A stretch of 64,000 bases of DNA from Mesostigma viride (lineage: Eukaryota > Streptophyta > Mesostigmatophyceae > Mesostigmatales > Mesostigmataceae). Shown piece after piece: positions 57,255 through 64,000 of the stretch. The stretch spans positions 102,363 to 166,362 of the forward strand of contig RPFO01000037.1 of NCBI GenBank assembly GCA_009746045.1, read 5' to 3'. The position numbers were made by a program, and so were the translations under genes. The notes under the pieces were generated by a model that had not been told where the DNA came from, did no database searches, and was given only the letters and a program-made list of their open reading frames with translations. Numbering within the stretch: position 1 is the stretch's first letter; the number at the start of each line of letters is the position of its first letter.

Positions 57255-58328
57255 TCGAATGCCGGGTATGAATGCGCTGGTAGTTGGATCGTCATAGACT
57301 CAGCCCAAGTACGCCTACGCCTTGCCGCCCTTAGCCGTTCTAAGACAGCAGCAGAGAAACGTATACCTATGCCCATAGCCACCTATGATTTCACCACTCT
57401 ATATACCACACTAGATTTGCACGATTTGAAAGCTCGTTTAGATAGCCTCCTTACTCGTCTGTATGCACGTAGGCCTCACGGGCGCAACCACCTGCACGTG
57501 CGTGTTTCTCAGACCAAGCCCACGGCAACGTGGCTCTCAGGGATCATCGCGGCAGGTGCTATCGTGCGGGATGGTTATAATTATATTATCACGAAGGCTG
57601 ACCTTGTCCATTGGATCTCTTATCTTGTTGATAACACCTTCATCTGTTTTGCGGGCAATGTATACCAACAAGCTATCGGCATCCCTATGGGCACTAACTG
57701 TGCCGGGCTCCTTGCAAACCTCTATCTATACACTTATGAGCTTGCATTCATGGAGAATCTCATTGCCTCAAACGATGATGTTCTCATCAGGCGTTTTATC
57801 CATACATGTCGATACATTGATGATGTCATCGCTTTCGACAACCCTGATTTCGCAACCCATTTGTATATCACCGCTGGTCTGCCTGGCATCTACCCGCAAG
57901 CGTCCCTCACATTAAAGCTCACGTCGGAGGATACTCATTGCAATTACCTCGATCTTAACATTACCCATAACAAGAAGGGCTGGCGTACGGCTATCTATGA
58001 TAAGCGCAAGGATCCTAAATACCAGCAAATTCCTTTTATTCGTTACCCCGATATTCACAGTCTCCTTTCCCACACAGCAAAATATGGTGTTGTTCTTTCT
58101 CAGTTACATCGTTTTTCCCGTCTTTGTTCTTATCGTGTTGATTTCATCACGACTCTTGTTGAACTCTTGCAGCGTTTATTGGTCAAAGACTATGACCGAG
58201 CCATTATGCTCCGTCAAGTCCGATGTTTTTTGCAACGTCACCCACATCTGTTCGGTGCTGCCCCTTGGCACAAGCTCTACAAACAGGTCGTGGACCGGCT
58301 GGATCGCATAGTATCTCCGCACATCTGA
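57255..58328 (+). CDS. Penelope-like RT, 3' half (copy 1)
   Basis: 5'-truncated copy of a Penelope-like retroelement. The open frame continues from the truncation to the stop at 58326-58328. It carries RT motif A (TYDFTTLY), motif B (QAIGIPMGTN-CAGLLANLY) and motif C (RYIDDV) in order, at residues 5, 101 and 148 counted from the ATG at 57369, then ends without a C-terminal nuclease. Sequence 57255-57418 repeats 61809-61968 of the N-terminal half. Its start abuts the truncated G-tract element with CTG microhomology (57252-57254). The frame is intact but lacks the N-terminus, so it is probably inactive alone. Confidence 0.85.
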   Translation, partial: SNAGYECAGSWIVIDSAQVRLRLAALSRSKTAAEKRIPMPIATYDFTTLYTTLDLHDLKARLDSLLTRLYARRPHGRNHLHVRVSQTKPTATWLSGIIAAGAIVRDGYNYIITKADLVHWISYLVDNTFICFAGNVYQQAIGIPMGTNCAGLLANLYLYTYELAFMENLIASNDDVLIRRFIHTCRYIDDVIAFDNPDFATHLYITAGLPGIYPQASLTLKLTSEDTHCNYLDLNITHNKKGWRTAIYDKRKDPKYQQIPFIRYPDIHSLLSHTAKYGVVLSQLHRFSRLCSYRVDFITTLVELLQRLLVKDYDRAIMLRQVRCFLQRHPHLFGAAPWHKLYKQVVDRLDRIVSPHI

Positions 58329-59823
58329 ACCCTGTGATGCCAGATCTCCTTTGCGGCCGTTCCGAGCTTGGCACTGGATTCGTTGTCCACATCGTCGCGT
58401 CGCTGCCGCAACACGATGTTTTCTGGCATCCGCGGGCTTTTGGTTCCCGCCGCACATTTGAAAGTGCTGTCCTCCGGCTTTTTGCCTTTGCACCGTGTGC
58501 AGTTCTTGGACGTTTGGAATCATGGCATGGCTAACGTGATGACTGACTAGCTAGACCTTTTCAGTGGTTTTCCATTTGCGGGTATTTCCTCGTAAATGGT
58601 GGGAGAGCGATCGCAGCAATGGTGCTCACCACTAGACACTCCCGGCCAGTTAGGCTAGAAACACACGCCCTGATCAAGCATGCTGTTTCCGGCCCCACCG
58701 TCTAGGTCATCTAGTCGCTCCACACGTAAGCCAGCCATAATTTCAATGCACAAGGATACACATTTCCATCACCATTCATCTTCATCATCCTGAACGACTC
58801 GAAAACGCGGAAAAGATAACGGCAGGCTCGAGCTACCATGGTCCGGATTCTCCCGATTTCTGGCCTGCGCTGGTTGTCTCTTTGATATTAGATTGGTTGA
58901 ATATAGTTCGTTTTCGGCTAGGAGGCGTGGCCTTTGCATGACGGGCAAGAGGATTTCAGCCGTGGGCAACCAAGCACACATGTCGTCGGGCTAGTCCGAC
59001 GAGTGCGCACGTGAACCGGCACTCCCGGTCACACACGACACCATAGAGATAGTCAGCTGCACCGCCTCATGTCGGCGAAACCCATAGTTCCATCGGAATC
59101 GTTTCAGCGGCCGGCATTTCCTCTCCGCGTTTCCTCAACCTCGTTTTCAGGATCATACTCATCGTTCCTGCATTTTCCTCTTCCACGCAGGTTGTGGCTT
59201 TTTTGAAAGCCACGAATGTACCCGGGGATGGGACGCTTCGGCTGCCTCAATGCCTACACATTCAATACGATGTCCCCCTCTCACCTTCCTCCATCATTCC
59301 GCTCACATTGCACTACGTGTCTGTGTTTTGTTCTTTTTCTTGTTCTCGTTTGTTTTGCTGTTCTTGTCCTTTTTCTTTTACTTTTACTGAGGGAGCTAGG
59401 CTGGGCTGCGCGCTGTGTGTGCTACTCTCGTGTTTTTCTGTGGGCACTTGAGAGACTAACCAAGGATCGGGCCCCCCACACGGCAATATCAGCCTTTGCT
59501 TTTGTTTACCCTCCCATATCTCTTTACAAACGCCAAAAAAACACAAAGGCAGGAGCACGGTGACTCATCTGGAACATGAAGAAGGGAAATCTTTTCGTTA
59601 CAGGAAAGAGGTGTCAAGTATGACAATTGGAAGGCCCCCCCACTGGGAATCCACATGTTCCGAGTCCATTCAGCTGTGTTGTTAGCCACATCCTGCCCCG
59701 GGGAGATGCATCATGGACCACCGCTATCGCGTAACGGGTGTTACGCAGTGAATATTGACTTACCTCAATATGCTCCGCTCTGGTTCTGTTTGATGTCTTA
59801 GCTCTCAGTGCATCTGAATCATC
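58329..59823 (+). mobile_element. Penelope-like element UTR / pseudo-LTR segment
   Basis: Non-coding sequence between the RT stop and the start of the N-terminal frame. 58329-59455 is repeated in reverse at 62001-63128, as expected for the shared ends (pseudo-LTRs) of Penelope-like elements. 59456-59823 is present once and should be the leader of the N-terminal frame. Short frames such as that at 59194 are not accepted. Confidence 0.65.
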
Positions 59824-61980
59824 ATGAAACACCTTATGACTTTCTGGCATGCTCTTACCCTCCACAGAATACGGCAATCCAGTGGCATTGATTACCGGAA
59901 GTACACTGCTATTTCTCGGCAGTTCCCCTATCGTATCTCCTCACAGGCATGGCGGAAGCGTTGTCGCATCAACACGCGCCATAACCATCACTGCAAGGAT
60001 GACCATACTCTACGTCGCCTCCGGCGCTTACAGCGCACGCATTTGTCGCTTACCAACTCCACTCGCCCACACCCCGTAAGCACCCATCGCGTCATTTATG
60101 CCATTTACAACCGCAGGTACCCTCAGCGTATCTACGTTGGCCAGACGCAACGGGATGCCTGGACGCGTTTTCAGGAACATGTCCGAGCGGCACGCCGCCT
60201 TCATATTGGCCGCCCTGCCGCCAACGACGACACCCCCCTACATGGCGCCATGGCCCAATACGGGTGGTGGGATTGGCGAGTCGTCCCCTTGGAACATGTC
60301 CCCGGCACCTTTACCGGCGCCGCTTTTCGCAAAGCCGCAGGGCATCGGGAAACGTTTTGGAAACGAATGTTACATGCATTTCTGCCCCACGGTTTTTGCA
60401 TTGAAGGCAAGAGTTTCAAAGCTCGGTCTCGCCGCCGCCCGCCTCCCCTCCGTCCCCGCCCTCTTATGTTCATCCGTGCCTGGCGTCTGAAGCACAATCT
60501 CCACCCATATCGCCCCTATCCCCCCAGCGTCACCCCGGCCCCTCCACCTTCCACACATGTGTCCACCGATCCTTCCCTTTACTCCACCAGTCTCCGCTGC
60601 TTACGTCACATGTCTCGGCTTATGCAACGCGGCAACTTTCATGCATCCTATCTCGAAGCCTGCAGCTTGAAGAAGCTTACCAGCTTACACATTGCCGTCG
60701 GGTCGTGCTCCCCAGCTGATCTGCAAGTCCCCCGCTCCCATGCCACTAGTCTGCGAGGCCTTCTCTCACGTATCATTCGGCACCGTGTCAATGGGAATGC
60801 AGATGCACTGCGTCCGCGCCGTTTGCTGATCTCACCTTTCATTCATGCTGCGATGGATGAGCTGTGTTTGCCACACATTCTGCATTTGCCGCAAGTGCAG
60901 GCTGCGATGCCGCTCGTGGTGCGCAACACTTTCGGCACTCCCATTGCTGCCTGGCATTACTCTCCCACCTTGGGACAAATGGTTTTCAGCAACGGGAAGG
61001 TCAGCCGCGATACAACGCCCACCGAGCTGGCCACCATCTTGGCAGGGCCCTGCCCCTGCCAACAACAACGGTATTTCAAGTACCTTGATCCCACCTCACA
61101 GCACGTCATGACCGCTGACCTCAGCATCCTGCCGAGCCACACGCTTGTAGACCTTTTTGCCAAAGGCACCAAGTTTCGGCCGTGGGTCCAGCGCACGTGT
61201 GCCAAAGAGGTGAATGCACTGCTCTCCACATCACTGCGCAAATTTTGCAATGCCATGAGCACGGACCTACAGCTTGCTCCCCTTGCCATGGAACCGTGGT
61301 TTCGCGCCGTCATTCACGAATGCAATGCACGTCTCACCAGGCTTGATTACCGTCTCCAGCAGGTCCACCGCACCACCTGGCTCAACACCACAGATAAAGC
61401 ACTTCTTGACCACTTCAAGCAGGACTTTATCATCACGTGTGTTGACAAGAGTGCCAACAACTTTGCTTTCATATGCAAGAAGCACTACCTTGCTACTTTG
61501 CAACACGAGTTGGCGTCCAGCCCTACCTATGTTCAGCGTGCACAGTCCACCGCCAGTATCACCGCTGCTCATCGGGCTTTTCTGCACAGCCAAAACATTT
61601 TTGCTCGGGCATTCCTTAAGCGGCAGCGACGCGCCACCACCACTACGTTCCCATATCTGTATCTCACTCTTAAGCTGCACAAAACTCCTGTTGCTTTGCG
61701 CACCATTGCTGCGTCGCATTCAGCCCCACTGATGCCTCTCTCGAAACTCATCTGCCATGCTTTGAATGCTCTTCTCCCCGAAGCCAATGCATTATGGGTG
61801 GAGGTGCTGTCGAATGCCGGGTATGAATGCGCTGGTAGTTGGATCGTCATAGACTCAGCCCAAGTACGCCTACGCCTTGCCGCCCTTAGCCGTTCTAAGA
61901 CAGCAGCAGAGAAACGTATACCTATGCCCATAGCCACCTATGATTTCACCACTCTATATACCACACTTTGCACGATTTGA
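59824..61980 (+). CDS. Penelope-like polyprotein, GIY-YIG plus RT N-terminal half
   Basis: About 715 residues of a retroelement protein in which an endonuclease precedes the reverse transcriptase. GIY-YIG domain: IYAIYN (91-96), IYVGQT (103-108), Arg115 and the catalytic-type Glu176 (HRETFWKR). A basic, Pro-rich linker follows, then a long conserved region with CVDKSANNF and FPYLYLTLKLHKTP leading into RT motif A (TYDFTTLY) near the end. The frame is cut at about 61968 by a junction to an inverted element copy, so motifs B and C are missing here. An N-terminal nuclease matches the permuted Naiad/Chlamys group of Penelope-like elements, to which I assign it. The 5' half is open throughout. Confidence 0.83.
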   Translation: MKHLMTFWHALTLHRIRQSSGIDYRKYTAISRQFPYRISSQAWRKRCRINTRHNHHCKDDHTLRRLRRLQRTHLSLTNSTRPHPVSTHRVIYAIYNRRYPQRIYVGQTQRDAWTRFQEHVRAARRLHIGRPAANDDTPLHGAMAQYGWWDWRVVPLEHVPGTFTGAAFRKAAGHRETFWKRMLHAFLPHGFCIEGKSFKARSRRRPPPLRPRPLMFIRAWRLKHNLHPYRPYPPSVTPAPPPSTHVSTDPSLYSTSLRCLRHMSRLMQRGNFHASYLEACSLKKLTSLHIAVGSCSPADLQVPRSHATSLRGLLSRIIRHRVNGNADALRPRRLLISPFIHAAMDELCLPHILHLPQVQAAMPLVVRNTFGTPIAAWHYSPTLGQMVFSNGKVSRDTTPTELATILAGPCPCQQQRYFKYLDPTSQHVMTADLSILPSHTLVDLFAKGTKFRPWVQRTCAKEVNALLSTSLRKFCNAMSTDLQLAPLAMEPWFRAVIHECNARLTRLDYRLQQVHRTTWLNTTDKALLDHFKQDFIITCVDKSANNFAFICKKHYLATLQHELASSPTYVQRAQSTASITAAHRAFLHSQNIFARAFLKRQRRATTTTFPYLYLTLKLHKTPVALRTIAASHSAPLMPLSKLICHALNALLPEANALWVEVLSNAGYECAGSWIVIDSAQVRLRLAALSRSKTAAEKRIPMPIATYDFTTLYTTLCTI

Positions 61981-61989
61981 AAGCTCAAG

Positions 61990-64000
61990 AGGTTATAGGA
62001 TCTCTCAAGTGCCACAGAAAACACGAGAGTGACAGGCAGCACACAGCCATAGCTCCCTGTAGAAAAAAAAAAAAGGCAAGAACAGCAAAACAAACGAGAA
62101 CAAGAAAAAAACAAACACAGACACGTAGTGCAATGTGAGCGGAATGATGGAGGAAGGTGAGAGGGGGACATCGTATTGAATGTGTAGGCATTGAGGCAGC
62201 CGAAGCGTCCCATCCCCGGGTACATTCGTGGCTTTCAAAAAAGCCACAACCTGCGTGGAAGAGGAAAATGCAGGAACGATGAGTATGATCCTGAAAACGA
62301 GGTTGAGGAAACGCGGAGAGGAAATGCCGGCCGCTGAAACGATTCCGATGGAACTATGGGTTTCGCCGACATGAGGCGGTGCAGCTGACTATCTCTATGG
62401 TGTCGTGTGTGACCGGGAGTGCCGGTTCACGTGCGCACTCGTCGGACTAGCCCGACGACATGTGTGCTTGGTTGCCCACGGCTGAAATCCTCTTGCCCGT
62501 CATGCAAAGGCCACGCCTCCTAGCCGAAAACGAACTATATTCAACCAATCTAATATCAAAGAGACAACCAGCGCAGGCCAGAAATCGGGAGAATCCGGAC
62601 CATGGTAGCTCGAGCCTGCCGTTATCTTTTCCGCGTTTTCGAGTCGTTCAGGATGATGAAGATGAATGGTGATGGAAATGTGTATCCTTGTGCATTAAAA
62701 TTATGGCTGGCTTACGTGTGGAGCGACTAGATGACCTAGACGGTGGGGCCGGAAACAGCATGCTTGATCAGGGCGTGTGTTTCTAGCCTAACTGGCCGGG
62801 AGTGTCTAGTGGTGAGCACCATAGCTGCGATCGCTCTCCCACCATTTACGAGGAAATACCCGCAAATGGAAAACCACTGAAAAGGTCTAGCTAGTCAGTC
62901 ATCACGTTAGCCATGCCATGATTCCAAACGTCCAAGAACTGCACACGGTGCAAAGGCAAAAAGCCGGAGGACAGCACTTTCAAATGTGCGGCGGGAACCA
63001 AAAGCCCGCGGATGCCAGAAAACATCGTGTTGCGGCAGCGACGCGACGATGTGGACAACGAATCCAGTGCCAAGCTCGGAACGGCCCAAAGGAGATCTGG
63101 CATCACAGGGTTCAGATGTGCGGAGATACTATGCGATCCAGCCGGTCCACGACCTGTTTGTAGAGCTTGTGCCAAGGGGCAGCACCGAACAGATGTGGGT
63201 GACGTTGCAAAAAACATCGGACTTGACGGAGCATAATGGCTCGGTCATAGTCTTTGACCAATAAACGCTGCAGAAGTTCAACAAGAGTCGTGATGAAATC
63301 AACACGATAAGAACAAAGACGGGAAAAACGATGTAACTGAGAAAGAACAACACCATATTTTGCTGTGTGGGAAAGGAGACTGTGAATATCGGGGTAACGA
63401 ATAAAAGGAATTTGCTGGTATTTAGGATCCTTGCGCTTATCATAGATAGCCGTACGCCAGCCCTTCTTGTTATGGGTAATGTTAAGATCGAGGTAATTGC
63501 AATGAGTATCCTCCGACGTGAGCTTTAATGTGAGGGACGCTTGCGGTAGATGCCAGGCAGACCAGCGGTGATATACAAATGGGTTGCGAAATCAGGGTTG
63601 TCGAAAGCGATGACATCATCAATGTATCGACATGTATGGATAAAACGCCTGATGAGAACATCATCGTTTGAGGCAATGAGATTCTCCATGAATGCAAGCT
63701 CATAAGTGTATAGATAGAGGTTTGCAAGGAGCCCGGCACAGTTAGTGCCCATAGGGATGCCGATAGCTTGTTGGTATACATTGCCCGCAAAACAGATGAA
63801 GGTGTTATCAACAAGATAAGAGATCCAATGGACAAGGTCAGCCTTCGTGATAATATAATTATAACCATCCGCACGGATAGCACCTGCCGCGATCCCTGAG
63901 AGCCACGTTGCCGTGGGCTTGGTCTGAGAAACACGCACGTGCAGGTGGTTGCGCCCGTGAGGCCTACGTGCATACAGACGAGTAAGGAGGCTATCTAAAC
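61990..64000 (-). pseudogene. Penelope-like element, inverted 3' half (copy 3)
   Basis: Mirror copy of 57430-59455 running off the window. RT sequence (motifs B and C, minus strand) reads from 64000 to 63129. Compared with copy 1, a one-base deletion near 63545 (CTACCGCAAG instead of CTACCCGCAAG) shifts the frame, and an ATC codon plus neighbouring bases differ near 63880. This copy is therefore inactive. It forms a >2-kb inverted repeat with copy 1, flanking the N-terminal half. Confidence 0.82.

Noticed and set aside
59194-59563. Small frames in the Penelope UTR region
   Set aside because: They are hydrophobic, overlap in several frames, and differ between the direct and inverted copies. 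They are better explained as UTR.

Overview
The window is a piece of a large, repeat-dense eukaryotic nuclear genome. The evidence is GT-AG introns, minisatellites, LINE, Penelope-like and terminal-inverted-repeat (TIR) transposons, and a plant-type Raf-like kinase. A FAR1/Mutator-type transposase and plant-style LINE ORF1 fragments point to the green lineage. A charophyte alga such as Chara would fit, but that is inference and the sequence alone does not settle it.

Layout. 0-1.8 kb: 3' exons of a gene with a very long Asn/Ser tract. 2-2.9 kb: a 362-bp tandem duplication. 3.2-7.4 kb: an apparently intact two-exon Mutator-like (MULE) transposase gene. 8-11.6 kb: retroelement 3' ends and a 21-bp minisatellite split by a LINE fragment. 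11.6-12.4 kb: a G-tract-rich TIR element with a TTAG target duplication whose empty site also lies in the window. 12.5-16.3 kb (minus): an unrecognised multi-exon low-complexity gene whose introns all join at phase 0. 16.3-19.9 kb: three minisatellites. 21.6-26.7 kb: a three-exon transposase-like gene with a TTAA-flanked TIR element in its first intron. Both genes carry copies of one ~24-bp palindrome in their introns and flanks.

28-37.8 kb: nested retroelement debris: LINE ORF1/ORF2 pseudogenes, a tRNA-like SINE with a 15-bp duplication, and a head-to-tail dimeric element (30.4-32.4 kb). 38.6-45.2 kb (minus): a complete nine-exon Raf-like protein kinase gene of 389 codons; its splice phases close exactly. 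Immediately upstream, 45.37-56.16 kb forms what looks like one 10.8-kb foldback-type transposon. It is bounded by a perfect 10-bp duplication, and its 2-3 kb inverted arms contain 21-bp and 26-bp tandem arrays. Its centre holds nested insertions, including a truncated LINE with an 11-bp duplication and a second copy of the dimeric element.

56.8-64 kb: a second G-tract TIR element cut by a Penelope-like element with an N-terminal GIY-YIG nuclease. The Penelope element is arranged as a 3' half, then a 5' half, then an inverted 3' half. Only the kinase looks like an ordinary housekeeping or signalling gene. Most of the rest is mobile DNA, often several insertions deep.
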